44,684 nt of DNA from Deltaproteobacteria bacterium. Its GTDB lineage: Bacteria; Desulfobacterota; Desulfobacteria; C00003060; C00003106. The position numbers and the translations under genes are program-made. The stretch spans positions 1 to 44,684 of the forward strand of contig JAFDAE010000005.1 of NCBI GenBank assembly GCA_019314005.1, given 5' to 3'. The notes beneath the pieces are model-generated. The model did no database searches and was not told the origin of the DNA. It worked only from the letters and a program-made list of their open reading frames with translations. Shown piece by piece: positions 17,462 through 25,815 of this stretch. The stretch's first letter is position 1, and each line of letters opens with the position of its first letter.

Positions 17462-18262
17462 TTAGCTGTTCAGATCTACTTTGTCGAATCCGGGCCGGAT
17501 GAATGCCCTTGCATCTGGGAATACTTTTTCCACGTTCCTGCGCAGCCGTTCAAGATGCACGAGGATATCGAGTATTTCACTCTCGTATGCGAAGAAACAG
17601 GTACGTATTTCTCCCCACGCAGCGATTGAACGGTCTATACCAATGAGCGCGACCTTTGCTGAACCATCTGAGTCTTTGGCAAATTCATCCGGGGGTTCAT
17701 CTTTTTCTTCTAAGATCCCGCGGATCGCCCTCATGAGTTTGACGTAAATCTGATGCTGATACCAGCGGATGACTTCCACCGCATTTTCGCAATTATCCGT
17801 TTCTTGAAGCGGATCTGCGTTCAGTATCTCCACACGCGCTTTAAAGGTGAGATCATTTTCTTTGTGACCAGGTGCGCCTTCTAATGAGTCAAAGCAGTTA
17901 TCCACCATCTTTGCATAGGCTTTCGCCATACGACAACATTCGTGGGACCTGACAATTTCCCCATTTAATCTCTCTTTCTCCGCAGTTTCCTCAGTGTTGA
18001 TCGCATCGAGGTCGATCCCTGCTTGCTCTGCTGTTTCTTTCACCAAATCAAGCGTCACACGGAATATTTCAGACAACTTGTGCCAAAAGGCTTCATTGTC
18101 TATATCATGGCTTTCCTGGTCCGGAAACTGTTCATCGGCAAGCGCGAAATTCATGCAACGAGAGGTGAACGGACAACGTTCACACCATCGATCACAGTAA
18201 TTATATATGCCCTTAATGAAGTTCGGATTTCCAGCAAGCTTCTTGATCTGTTCTTTATCCAT
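17462..18262 (-). CDS. Unknown protein with an N-terminal Cys cluster
   Basis: 266 residues, mostly helical and acidic, no membrane segment. Residues 22-36 read YCDRWCERCPFTSRC, a C-x3-C-x2-C-x5-C set that could hold an iron-sulfur cluster or zinc. The middle contains RSHECCRMAKAYAKMVDNCF and WYQHQIYVKLMRAIRG. I do not know a named family, though the beginning resembles uncharacterised deltaproteobacterial proteins. The last codons (FIRPGFD) overlap the 28-bp repeat. The present tail is KVDLNS; after removal of the antiporter insert the frame would run on for 22 codons to a TGA overlapping the lipase start, so the present C-terminus may be secondary. Confidence 0.6.
   Translation of the reverse strand: MDKEQIKKLAGNPNFIKGIYNYCDRWCERCPFTSRCMNFALADEQFPDQESHDIDNEAFWHKLSEIFRVTLDLVKETAEQAGIDLDAINTEETAEKERLNGEIVRSHECCRMAKAYAKMVDNCFDSLEGAPGHKENDLTFKARVEILNADPLQETDNCENAVEVIRWYQHQIYVKLMRAIRGILEEKDEPPDEFAKDSDGSAKVALIGIDRSIAAWGEIRTCFFAYESEILDILVHLERLRRNVEKVFPDARAFIRPGFDKVDLNS
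17483..17510. repeat. 28-bp direct repeat, copy 2 (inside the Cys-cluster gene)
   Basis: Identical to 15403-15430. It encodes residues ARAFIRPGFD of the Cys-cluster protein in frame, which makes this the likely original copy. Confidence 0.95.
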
Positions 18263-18562
18263 ATGGCCTATGGCTTCACGATTTTAAATCCGCTATCTTG
18301 AACCTAAATTGAGCAATTCTTGACTCGATCTGCACCAATCTCTTGCGCATCAAGGGCTTGCGAAAATCCTCGACATATCCACGGGTATGCCTGCGGTTTT
18401 CGCAAACCTTGCTACATCAAGATATTGGCACATATTTATATCACCTTCATCATCGGGACCTAACGGGCCATAAGTTAAACTGAACCACTTTTTATTTAAG
18501 TTACCAATTGGTATATGGATTGTAAAGGGAGGATTTATTAATAAGGTGATGCGAAAGGACTG
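18263..18562. other. Intergenic stretch with one hairpin and a palindrome
   Basis: No gene is visible in these 300 bp. TTGCGAAAA (18358-18366) and TTTTCGCAA (18397-18405) form a nine-bp inverted repeat with a 30-base loop. TACCAATTGGTA (18502-18513) is a perfect 12-bp palindrome that could be an operator. Both lie 3' of the AmrS gene and 5' of the Cys-cluster gene. Confidence 0.4.
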
Positions 18563-19576
18563 TTAAAATCGTCCCACAATCGTCGCGCCGCACTCAGGAC
18601 ATTTTCCTCCCTGTATCCTATTCTTAACCACGTCGAAGACATATCGTTTGATAAGCAGGGCGCTACAATTGTAGCAGTAGGTATTCTCCCCTTTGTGCCC
18701 TGGCACATTGCCGAGATAAACATACCGGATGCCGCAATTCTTGCCGATCTCTTGTGCATGCTCAAGGGTCGTAATCGGAGTTTCCTCCACATGCGCAAGT
18801 TTGCAATCGGGATAGAACCGCGTGACGTGCCACGGGGTATCAGGTCCAAGGCACTTGTGTATCCACGAGGCTATACCTTGTAGCTGTATATCATCATCGT
18901 TGAAGCCGGGGATGATGTTGGTTACGACCTCCACATGGATGCCGCATTCTTTGGCCTTTTCAGCAACCTTTAAGATAGATCCGAACTCAGGGATATGAGC
19001 AATCTTCTTGTATGTGGTGTTGGAGAACCCTTTAATGTCCACGCGGTAAACGTCCAGGTACGGAGCAAGAAGGTCAAAGGCCTCCTCGGTGATGAACCCG
19101 TTGGTGACGTAGTTTGTGTAAAGGCCTTTTTTCTTGGCAAGCTTTGCCGTGTCAAGGGTGTATTCGAACCACAAGGTTGGTTCATTGAAGGTCCAGGAAA
19201 GGCCGAGGCATCCATAGCGCAGGGCCATCTCGACCTGATTCTTAGGGGCGAGGTAAGAACCCCTTTCAAAGTCCTTCCCTTTCCAGTGAGCAATGTCCCA
19301 GTTCTGGCAGCCCGGACACCGGAAATTGCATCCCCAACTCCCGAGTGAGAGCCAACGGCTTCCGGGATAAAAATGAAAGACCGGCTTCTTTTCAATAGGG
19401 TTGACCGAGAGTGAAGAGACCTCTCCGTATATACGGGTGTAGAGTGTTCCCCGTTCGTTCACCCTGGTGAGACACCAGCCCGCATCCCCTTCGGCAATGG
19501 TACACCTTCGCTGGCAGGTGCGACATTGCACCTCGTCGTGGGGGAGCTTGTCATAGAGTAACGCCTCTTTCTTCAT
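18563..19576 (-). CDS. amrS: AmmeMemoRadiSam system radical SAM enzyme (AmrS-like)
   Basis: 337 residues. An N-terminal Cys set VQCRTCQRRCTIAEGDAGWC precedes a radical SAM core with CNFRCPGC (C83, C87, C90) for the [4Fe-4S]-SAM cluster and WTFNEPTLWFEY. The C-terminal zinc-ribbon-like part has NTYCYNC and GGKCPECGATIVG. This matches the AmrS family (relatives of pyruvate formate-lyase activating enzymes) that usually occurs with AmrA and AmrB; neither partner is seen here, and the reaction is unknown. The ATG at 19576 overlaps by 26 bp the 3' end of a second radical SAM gene, so the two are co-transcribed and probably coupled. Confidence 0.88.
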   Translation of the reverse strand: MKKEALLYDKLPHDEVQCRTCQRRCTIAEGDAGWCLTRVNERGTLYTRIYGEVSSLSVNPIEKKPVFHFYPGSRWLSLGSWGCNFRCPGCQNWDIAHWKGKDFERGSYLAPKNQVEMALRYGCLGLSWTFNEPTLWFEYTLDTAKLAKKKGLYTNYVTNGFITEEAFDLLAPYLDVYRVDIKGFSNTTYKKIAHIPEFGSILKVAEKAKECGIHVEVVTNIIPGFNDDDIQLQGIASWIHKCLGPDTPWHVTRFYPDCKLAHVEETPITTLEHAQEIGKNCGIRYVYLGNVPGHKGENTYCYNCSALLIKRYVFDVVKNRIQGGKCPECGATIVGRF

Positions 19577-20279
19577 CTACTGCTATCTTTGCTTTCTCCA
19601 GACGCTTCTCTACATCGCCGTAAAGTGCAACTTCTTCCATCTCAATATCTTTAAATCTTGGAGCGATGGTCCCAAGCCTCTTCCGGAGGGCCCGAATGTT
19701 TTCTGCGGACGAGAAGCTCACCATTACCGCAGGTTGCACCTGCACACCGGCACGGTAAAGATTTTCTATGGCCTTAAGTTGCAGCTTAAACCCATCCGGC
19801 TCCGCCCCGGTCAGTACGGAGAATTCTTCTTCCGTCGTTCCTTTCAGACTGACGCGGACGTAAAGGTTTTTGAAATTGCCCAGATCCACGGCATAGGTTT
19901 CATCGTGGCCGATCAATATCCCATTGGTCTCAAGGATAAAAAGGGTGTCATCTGGGACACGTTCAAGGATCTTGATCAGATGCTCTCGTGAAATGGTCGG
20001 CTCATTGCCGCTTATCCGCACCCGGCCAAAGCCCTTTTTACGAGCAGTGCTGATGAGCCTTTCGGCCACGGCCTCGGGTGAGTAAAAGCGACCATAGGCA
20101 GCGGGTTTTACCACTTTACGCCAGGACCAACAAAATACGCAGCGCAGGCAGCACCCAACACAGTCGGCCGTGGCAATTCCCCCGTAAAATCTGGCCGGCC
20201 TAAAACGGTAATATTTCCGCAGGTCACCCCTGCAGACAATCCGGGCCACATCCTCTGCCCTTTTTACCGGGTCATACAT
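19551..20279 (-). CDS. Radical SAM protein paired with AmrS
   Basis: 242 residues. The cluster motif is DCVGCCLRCVFCWSW, with C43-x3-C47-x2-C50 as the probable SAM-cluster ligands plus extra Cys at 40 and 44. VRISGNEPTISREHL corresponds to the GGEP motif, and TLFILETNGILIG to a later strand. It resembles activase-type radical SAM enzymes, but the substrate is unknown. It is the first gene of the pair (start ATG at 20279), and its last 26 bp overlap amrS. An activase or modification partnership with AmrS is inferred from this overlap only. Confidence 0.8.
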   Translation of the reverse strand: MYDPVKRAEDVARIVCRGDLRKYYRFRPARFYGGIATADCVGCCLRCVFCWSWRKVVKPAAYGRFYSPEAVAERLISTARKKGFGRVRISGNEPTISREHLIKILERVPDDTLFILETNGILIGHDETYAVDLGNFKNLYVRVSLKGTTEEEFSVLTGAEPDGFKLQLKAIENLYRAGVQVQPAVMVSFSSAENIRALRKRLGTIAPRFKDIEMEEVALYGDVEKRLEKAKIAVDEERGVTL

Positions 20280-20373
20280 AGTAAGTATACTATAACATGT
20301 GATATTATTTTAAGATAGGGAAAGTATGGACACTATGTAATTGGTGCGGGGGTTTTCTTGTAACGATTTGGCG

Positions 20374-20464
20374 TGAGCCCTTAGCAATGGGGGCAAATGC
20401 CTCCGCCTCCGGCGGACAGCAAAAGTGGAAAGGGGAAAGAATCCCCCATTGCTTCAGAGGGCAC
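20374..20464. other. Large imperfect hairpin at the 3' end of the PilZ gene
   Basis: AGCAATGGGGG (20383-20393) and CCCCCATTGCT (20443-20453) are an exact 11-bp inverted repeat, extended by GCCCT/AGGGC-like outer matches, with a smaller CCGCCTCCGGCGG hairpin in the loop. It begins eight bases after the PilZ stop. On the minus strand GGGGATTCTTTCCCCTTT could serve as a weak terminator. Confidence 0.45.
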
Positions 20465-20471
20465 CCAACAT

Positions 20472-20948
20472 TCAATGTAGATAACGTGGTCTTGGTTCGA
20501 TAACCGTTTCCTTGCCTGCCTCTGTCATAAAAGCTATAATTGCGAGCAAACGATCAAGCTTCTCCTTCAATTGTTCTAAGTTCATATATAAGCTCTTACG
20601 GATTTGTTGGAGCTGCTTGTCTCGTTGAAGATAATCAACGTAGGCCTCTAATATTTGCTTGTCTACCTCTGAGAGGGAAACAAATTTAAGTCCGGCATGC
20701 CACTTGTTTTTCTTTTTCTTCCACACGATTTTCCCTGAGACAGAAATAGTATAGAGTTTTTGCGGCAGCGAAAGACAAAAATCTACAGACCCATTCCAGG
20801 TTGGTTTTCCCATGCAGGCTATTTCAGCCCCATTATGAGAGAGGCCAACCAGGTAAAGGTTTTCTTCTCCTTCTGCATATAACTCCTGTGGGGCGGAAAG
20901 AAGAATTCTTTCACTGTAGCGTCGTTCATTCAGATTGGTTTGTTGCAT
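20472..20948 (-). CDS. PilZ domain protein, probable c-di-GMP receptor
   Basis: 158 residues. The PilZ domain (about 1-115) begins NLNERRYSERILL, giving the RxxxR c-di-GMP motif, followed by LYLVGLSHNGAEIACMG, a variant of the (D/N)xSxxG motif with Leu in the first place, and ends WKKKKNKWHAGLKFVSLSEVDKQILEAYV. The last 40 residues form a helix, possibly a coiled coil (LEQLKEKLDRLLAIIAFM). It is cytoplasmic and stands alone between the radical SAM pair and cstA. It could respond to the c-di-GMP made by the GGDEF protein at 12594-14123. Confidence 0.85.
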   Translation of the reverse strand: MQQTNLNERRYSERILLSAPQELYAEGEENLYLVGLSHNGAEIACMGKPTWNGSVDFCLSLPQKLYTISVSGKIVWKKKKNKWHAGLKFVSLSEVDKQILEAYVDYLQRDKQLQQIRKSLYMNLEQLKEKLDRLLAIIAFMTEAGKETVIEPRPRYLH

Positions 20949-21202
20949 AACTGGTTTCCCTCCATCCCTGTTACTCCAGCAATTTCAATGCCAGAAGTCC
21001 CCGGGGCTTTTGTAATTAATAGTATATTGATATTACAGGCATACCCGTCGGGCGATAAAGATATGAGAGAAATTTGTTTCACATAGTATGCAATAGATTT
21101 CCACTAAATAGGGAAAACAATTTCACATGCTTCCACAATCACGTATCTGACCTCCTAGCCATTTCATCAACAAATCAACGATGAATGTTATCTCCTCACT
21201 GG

Positions 21203-22885
21203 TCAGGACTTTCCCTTTTCTGATCTTCTACCAAAAACAACCTGGCATCCCTCCTTGGCCACAAACAGGGCCAGAGCAATAAGAACGACGCTCGATATTC
21301 CCAGTAGGAGTTTTGGCTCTTCTTCAGTAAAAAAATGGTAAGCCTGCCAGCCAAGGGCGGCAACAGTTGTGACAATCATAAAGAATGCCGGATAGATGGT
21401 ATATTTTGTGGGTTTTTTGATGCCTACAAGATAGGCGGAAACAACAAAGAGGGCAAGAGCGGCCACGAGCTGATTAGTGGCCCCGAATATCGGCCAAATT
21501 TTTGTCCAGGAGTTGGTAACTCCCAACCAGCCTGCCGGTACTAACACAAAGAGCAATGCACCGTACTTATTAGAAAGAAGAGAAAATTTTGCGCCCAGCG
21601 ATTCCTGAATCATAAAGCGGGTGACCCTTGTGGCTGTATCAAGTGTGGTCAATACAAAGGTGTTGAGTGTGATCATGGCAAAGAGCATGGCAAGGGGAAA
21701 ACTTATAAAGGGGAGGAACTGATGGACGAGATTGCCAAACCCACTTCCAAAGGTTACAATCCAACCGCCTTTTAGGGTTTCGTGGAACCCGAGTTGCGCC
21801 ATGTTTATGTCTATGCCTGTAGGCTTTGACCAGTAGAGCCCTGCTCCTACCAGTATCAAGGTCATCACTGCCAGAACCCCTTCCGTAAGCATTGCTCCGT
21901 AACCGATAAGTCTGCCGTCCTTTTCACTGGCAAGCTGTTTGGAAGAAGTCCCTCCTGCGACAAGAGAATGAAAGCCGGAAATGGCTCCACAGGCAACGAG
22001 TATAAAGAGCATTGGCCAAATAGGCCCGTGGCTTGAGTTTAAGCTGATAAAGGCCGGTGCATTCACCGGTGGATGTATGATAAGAATGGCTGATATTCCC
22101 AGGATCAAAGCCATGTACAATTTATAGGTGGCTATATAATCCCTGGGCTGTAGAAGTATATGGACTGGTAGTACTGAGGCTATCCCCGCATAGATCAAAA
22201 GGAGTACAAACCAGAACATCAGAGGTGAAAGCCCGAGTAGCTCGGAGTTGATCACAATAGGATAATGATATCCTATGTAGATAAAGATAAGGTCAGCGCC
22301 CACTGCAAGAAAGGTCCCGAGCCACAGGGAAACAAGTTGACGGGATAGCGTGTAACCAAACAAGATGGCAATCGGAATCAAAGCAAAGGCGGGGATCACC
22401 ATTACGGGTTTGGCCACAAGCGTTTGCGCTCCTACTATACCAAATACTGCCACAACCAAAACCAAAGCAGCCCATAAGAAAATGGAAAATATCGTCTTGG
22501 AGGTTTTTCCCATGGTCTTTTCCGCAACATCCGCGATGGAGGCGCCTCGGTTTCTTACCGAGACCATGAGAGAAAGATAATCGTGGACCGCTCCAAAGAA
22601 GATGCTGCCCAGAACAATCCAACCCAGTGTGGCCACCCAGCCGAAGCTCCCGATTGCGACAATCGGCCCGATAATAGGCCCTGCGCCGGCTATAGATGAA
22701 AAATGATGTCCGAACAGGACCGCTTTTCTGGCCGGCACAAAATCTACTCCATCTTTCATAGATAAGGCGGGAGTTTGGTTTTCAGAGCGTGGGTCAACAA
22801 GCTCTCGCTCAATTAATCCACCGTAAAACTTGTAACCGAGGACGAAGAAGATGATAACGCCCATTATGATCAATATTGAACTCAT
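21203..22885 (-). CDS. cstA: Carbon starvation protein CstA family peptide/pyruvate transporter
   Basis: 560 residues with about 15-16 membrane helices. Family marks: GHHFSSIAGAGPIIGPIVA near residues 58-78; LGWIVLGSIFFGAVHDYLSLMVSVRNRGASI; AGGTSSKQLASEKDGRLIGYGAMLTEG; and FVLTTLDTATRVTRFMIQE. CstA/BtsT-type carriers import peptides or pyruvate on carbon shortage; this copy is shorter than the 700-residue E. coli CstA and resembles the shorter form found in anaerobes. The ATG at 22885 has no strong ribosome site. The leader shares AAAAAAGTAAATTA with the antiporter gene leader at 17424. Confidence 0.93.
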   Translation of the reverse strand: MSSILIIMGVIIFFVLGYKFYGGLIERELVDPRSENQTPALSMKDGVDFVPARKAVLFGHHFSSIAGAGPIIGPIVAIGSFGWVATLGWIVLGSIFFGAVHDYLSLMVSVRNRGASIADVAEKTMGKTSKTIFSIFLWAALVLVVAVFGIVGAQTLVAKPVMVIPAFALIPIAILFGYTLSRQLVSLWLGTFLAVGADLIFIYIGYHYPIVINSELLGLSPLMFWFVLLLIYAGIASVLPVHILLQPRDYIATYKLYMALILGISAILIIHPPVNAPAFISLNSSHGPIWPMLFILVACGAISGFHSLVAGGTSSKQLASEKDGRLIGYGAMLTEGVLAVMTLILVGAGLYWSKPTGIDINMAQLGFHETLKGGWIVTFGSGFGNLVHQFLPFISFPLAMLFAMITLNTFVLTTLDTATRVTRFMIQESLGAKFSLLSNKYGALLFVLVPAGWLGVTNSWTKIWPIFGATNQLVAALALFVVSAYLVGIKKPTKYTIYPAFFMIVTTVAALGWQAYHFFTEEEPKLLLGISSVVLIALALFVAKEGCQVVFGRRSEKGKS

Positions 22886-22991
22886 ATAATTTACTTTTTT
22901 GAGGCAGTTTTAAAATGTCCGCTTTTGCCTTGTTTTTTGGCGTTTTAATATCGTCTTTTCTATCTTTCTGTCAAGAAAGGGTGAAAACAAA

Positions 22992-23023
22992 AATGCCCGT
23001 CTCTATTAATAGAAACGGGCATT
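22992..23023 (-). terminator. Rho-independent terminator of the CBM48 gene transcript
   Basis: AATGCCCGT (22992-23000) pairs with ACGGGCATT (23015-23023); the inner CTCTATTAATAGA extends the stem. Read on the minus strand it is followed by TTTTTGTTTT. It ends leftward transcription coming from the 23.3-23.8 kb region and separates it from cstA. Confidence 0.85.
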
Positions 23024-23040
23024 CATATGGGTACTGAATT

Positions 23041-23183
23041 AGAGACCTTTGCACAACTGCCATTTTTCCGTGATGCGGCGTCAGGCTTCAAAATTTAATC
23101 CTCGAAATACTCAATGTATTCCTCGGTTAAATTTTTCGCCTTCCTTGCCTGACAAAAAAATGTCACGTTGTGCAAAGGTCTCT
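23041..23183. mobile_element. MITE-like element, GAGACCTTTGC family, copy 2
   Basis: A 143-bp copy in the same orientation as copy 1 at 7576-7717, with ends AGAGACCTTTGCACAAC and GTTGTGCAAAGGTCTCT. The two ends show matching changes (GCACAAC with GTTGTGC instead of GCATAAC with GTTATGC), so the pairing of the terminal repeats is kept. Confidence 0.85.
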
Positions 23184-23277
23184 CATATCAAGACCTTCCT
23201 CTTTTCTCAGCAGGGCAAAACTACTCGGAGCCGGGCTGAGGATAGCGCAAATCAAAGATTTCTACGAACTGATCCGG

Positions 23278-23751
23278 TTAAATTTCTTTTACCGAATTTT
23301 CAGTTCCAAACGAATTCCAGGCCCTGTTTGGATTTTCAGGATCAGTCCACCAGTTCCCATCTACTACAAATTGATATTCATACTTTCCATGGGACAGCGT
23401 TACCCTCTTTCTCCAGACACCATCTTTGCCTTTAGCCAGTTTGTCTTTATCGACAAGCCAACCGTTGAAATCCCCGGCAAGACAAACCGTGTTCGCGTCA
23501 GGGGCCTGAAGCTTAAACTCTATAACTAAGGAGCTTGCTTTTTTAGGCTTTGCCGCTGATTTTTTTGTGGCAGTTTTGGCCCTGGTAGATGTTCGGCTTT
23601 TAGCAACGGCGGCACTGGCTTGTGTAGATTTTTTTGGCTCAGTTTTTACGGAAACCTCTGGGGCTGAACTCGCCTTCGCTGTTACCTTTTTTCCTGATTT
23701 TTTGCTTACTTTTGATTTTGTGGTAGCTTTTGCGTTTTTCTTGGTAGCCAT
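23278..23751 (-). CDS. CBM48 (AMPK-beta-like glycogen-binding) protein with Lys/Ala-rich tail
   Basis: 157 residues from the ATG at 23751, chosen for GGAGG just upstream. Residues 1-75 are low-complexity and very basic (ATKKNAKATTKSKVSKKSGK, KTATKKSAAKPKKAS), like histone H1 or AlgP-type tails. Residues 78-157 are a CBM48/isoamylase-N fold: VIEFKLQAPDANTVCLAGDF, NGW, GVWRKRVTLSHGKYEYQFVV, DGNWWTDPENP. The glucan-contact Trp residues (FNGW, NWW) are present. The domain binds alpha-glucans such as glycogen; the tail could bind nucleic acid or another polyanion. No catalytic domain is present. A terminator lies downstream at 22992-23023. Confidence 0.85.
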   Translation of the reverse strand: MATKKNAKATTKSKVSKKSGKKVTAKASSAPEVSVKTEPKKSTQASAAVAKSRTSTRAKTATKKSAAKPKKASSLVIEFKLQAPDANTVCLAGDFNGWLVDKDKLAKGKDGVWRKRVTLSHGKYEYQFVVDGNWWTDPENPNRAWNSFGTENSVKEI

Positions 23752-23967
23752 TTTTATCCTCCATTGGTCAAATAAGGCCGGTTTATATATTAAAATTCTT
23801 AACGAACAGATTACACAGAGCCGCAAGAGATAGAAGGGAATTCACGGAACAGAAAAGAATATCATGTAGATCACTTACAGTACAAATTTTGGACAGAACA
23901 AGAAATTAATTTTAAATCATTATATAAATTCTTCCGTATTTTGTCAAAAGAATTCCCAAAGAATTTC

Positions 23968-24578
23968 CTAAGCGGCAAGCTTTTTGGCAATCTTGGCGAC
24001 GTATTCGCCCTGAAAGCGTGCTCCGGCTATCTCATTCTCTGTGGGAACGCGGCTGCCGTCACCACCCGCAATGGTTGAAGCCCCATAAGGAGAGCACCCG
24101 CTGATTTCATCTGTTGTCATCTGTCCCTTAAACGCGTAGGGAGTCCCGCGATCAGCATGCCGTGGTGCAGGAGTGTGATGTGAAAGCTCAGTATGGTCGA
24201 TTCCTGACCGCCGTGTTGCGTGTTAGAACTGGTAAACACACTGCCCACCTTCCCGACCAATGCTCCACTTACCCAGAGCCGGCCGGTAGCGTCTAGGAAC
24301 TGTCTCATCTGCCCACACATGTTTCCGAAGCGCGTGGGTGTGCCGAAGATAACCGCGTCAGCCTCACCCAGTTCCTCTACTGTACAGATCGGAACGTCCG
24401 CCTGCTCTGCCACTGAATCGAGAGCTCCCATTTTCTGAATGACTTCCCCGGGTAACGTTTCCGGCACATGGCGCAGGTCGGCCTTGACGCCGTCTACGGA
24501 TTGAATTCCTTCCATCACGGCTTGCGCGAGTTGGTAAATGTGCCCATACATCGAGTAGTAAAGTACAAGAACCTTCAT
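23968..24578 (-). pseudogene. wrbA: wrbA, NAD(P)H:quinone oxidoreductase, frameshifted
   Basis: The ATG at 24578 has GGAGG upstream and begins [20 protein letters not shown], the FMN-phosphate loop of WrbA flavodoxin-like quinone reductases; then [20 protein letters not shown] and [17 protein letters not shown]. After [12 protein letters not shown] one base is missing near 24138-24143, and the frame ends early at a TGA (24117-24119). The other frame continues exactly as expected: [20 protein letters not shown], then [10 protein letters not shown] and [15 protein letters not shown], to the TAG at 23968-23970. With one base restored the protein has 203 residues, normal for WrbA. It is either an assembly error or a recent inactivation. 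Confidence 0.88.
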
Positions 24579-24600
24579 AGCCTTTACCTCCTTTCCGTTA

Positions 24601-24727
24601 TCATCTATCATTGGGCATTTATCATTAAAAAAAATGACAGATGACAAATGTGAAATGATCAATGATAAATGAGAGTCTTATCAAGTGACCAATCAAGCGA
24701 ATTGAAAACTTTTTACGAAGCCATCAA
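24601..24727. mobile_element. Repeat element of the TCATTTATCATC/CGTAAAAAGTC type, copy A (5'-truncated)
   Basis: Shares CATCTATCATTGGGCATTTA, ATTAAAAAAAATGACAG and AATGAGAGTCTTATC with the copies at 27624-27844 and 33276-33413, and ends in ACTTTTTACGAAGCCATCAA like the former. The left terminal repeat is absent. It lies between ldh and wrbA. Confidence 0.75.
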
Positions 24728-24729
24728 TC

Positions 24730-25689
24730 TTATTGTCTTAATTCTGCTATAGCGCCACGCAAGACCGAGGCGGAATTAGACAGAGCTTCCGACTCCTTTG
24801 AAGGCAAGTCGGCCTCCATAATACCCTCCACGCCCACCTGGGATACAATAGCCGGTACGCTCAGGCATACATCATTCAAACCATATTCCCCATCCAGAAG
24901 AGTTGAAACCGTAAGCACACTTCTCTGATTCCGCAGGATCGCTCCTACAATTTTAACGAGCGCCAATCCGATCGCAAAGTATGTTGCCCCCTTGTAGTTG
25001 ATGATGTGATAGGCCGAATCCCTGACCTCTTTCACAATTGCACTACGTTCTTTTTCCCAGTCATCGCATTTTCTACAAATTGGACAGTATTCATTGATGC
25101 GCATGCCTGCAAGGTTTGTCAGAGACCAGGCGGCAAATTCGCTGTCACCATGTTCCCCGAGAATATAGGCATGAGTGTTGTGCACATCGATGCCGCAGTG
25201 CCGACTCAAGAGATAGCGGAAGCGGGCGCTGTCGAGTACAGTCCCTGATCCGATTACACGTCCTTTATGCCAGCCTGACTTCTTCTGGGCAACATATGTT
25301 AGGACGTCAACCGGATTGCTTACTACTACTATTACCGCCTGTGAATGTTCGCTGACAATATCAAGGACAATGCCTTCGACAATTGCCGCATTCTTCTGAA
25401 GTAAATCAAGGCGAGACTCTCCAGGACGCTGTTTGGCGCCGGCAGTGATCACGATTACCTGGGCATTTTTGTAATCACTTTTCTTCCCGGCATAAATCTT
25501 AACCGTGGGGAAGAAAGGCAACCCATGAGCTAAGTCGAGCACTTGTCCCTCCATTAACTCACGGCTATGATCAATCAAGGCGATTTCATCTGTCAGACCG
25601 CTTTGAGCAAGAGCATAGGCAAAAGTAGCTCCCACCGCGCCCGCGCCTACTATGACCACTTTTCTCGGTTTCCAATGTGTTTCGTTCAT
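24730..25689 (-). CDS. ldh: L-lactate dehydrogenase
   Basis: 319 residues. NAD site VVIVGAGAVGATFAYALAQS at 11-30; ITAGAKQRPGESRLDLL, where the substrate-specificity position has Gln as in lactate dehydrogenases rather than the Arg of malate dehydrogenases, with catalytic Arg in GESR; VVVSNPVDVLTYV; GSGTVLDSARFRYLL; and the active His in ILGEHGDSEFAAW. It converts pyruvate and NADH to L-lactate and NAD in the cytoplasm. A small insertion CPICRKCDDW (near 200) is Cys-rich, a variation seen in some LDH proteins. The ATG at 25689 is the family start. Its stop is three bases from repeat copy A. Confidence 0.94.
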   Translation of the reverse strand: MNETHWKPRKVVIVGAGAVGATFAYALAQSGLTDEIALIDHSRELMEGQVLDLAHGLPFFPTVKIYAGKKSDYKNAQVIVITAGAKQRPGESRLDLLQKNAAIVEGIVLDIVSEHSQAVIVVVSNPVDVLTYVAQKKSGWHKGRVIGSGTVLDSARFRYLLSRHCGIDVHNTHAYILGEHGDSEFAAWSLTNLAGMRINEYCPICRKCDDWEKERSAIVKEVRDSAYHIINYKGATYFAIGLALVKIVGAILRNQRSVLTVSTLLDGEYGLNDVCLSVPAIVSQVGVEGIMEADLPSKESEALSNSASVLRGAIAELRQ

Positions 25690-25815
25690 TATTTTGCCCT
25701 TTCACAGCCTCCTAGAAACACTGTCCCCGCAATCGTCCAAGAGATAAACAACGCTCCCAAAATGCTCATTTTAAGCGAGGAAAGATTTTTTACGGAACCA
25801 TCAAAGATGGTCTGT

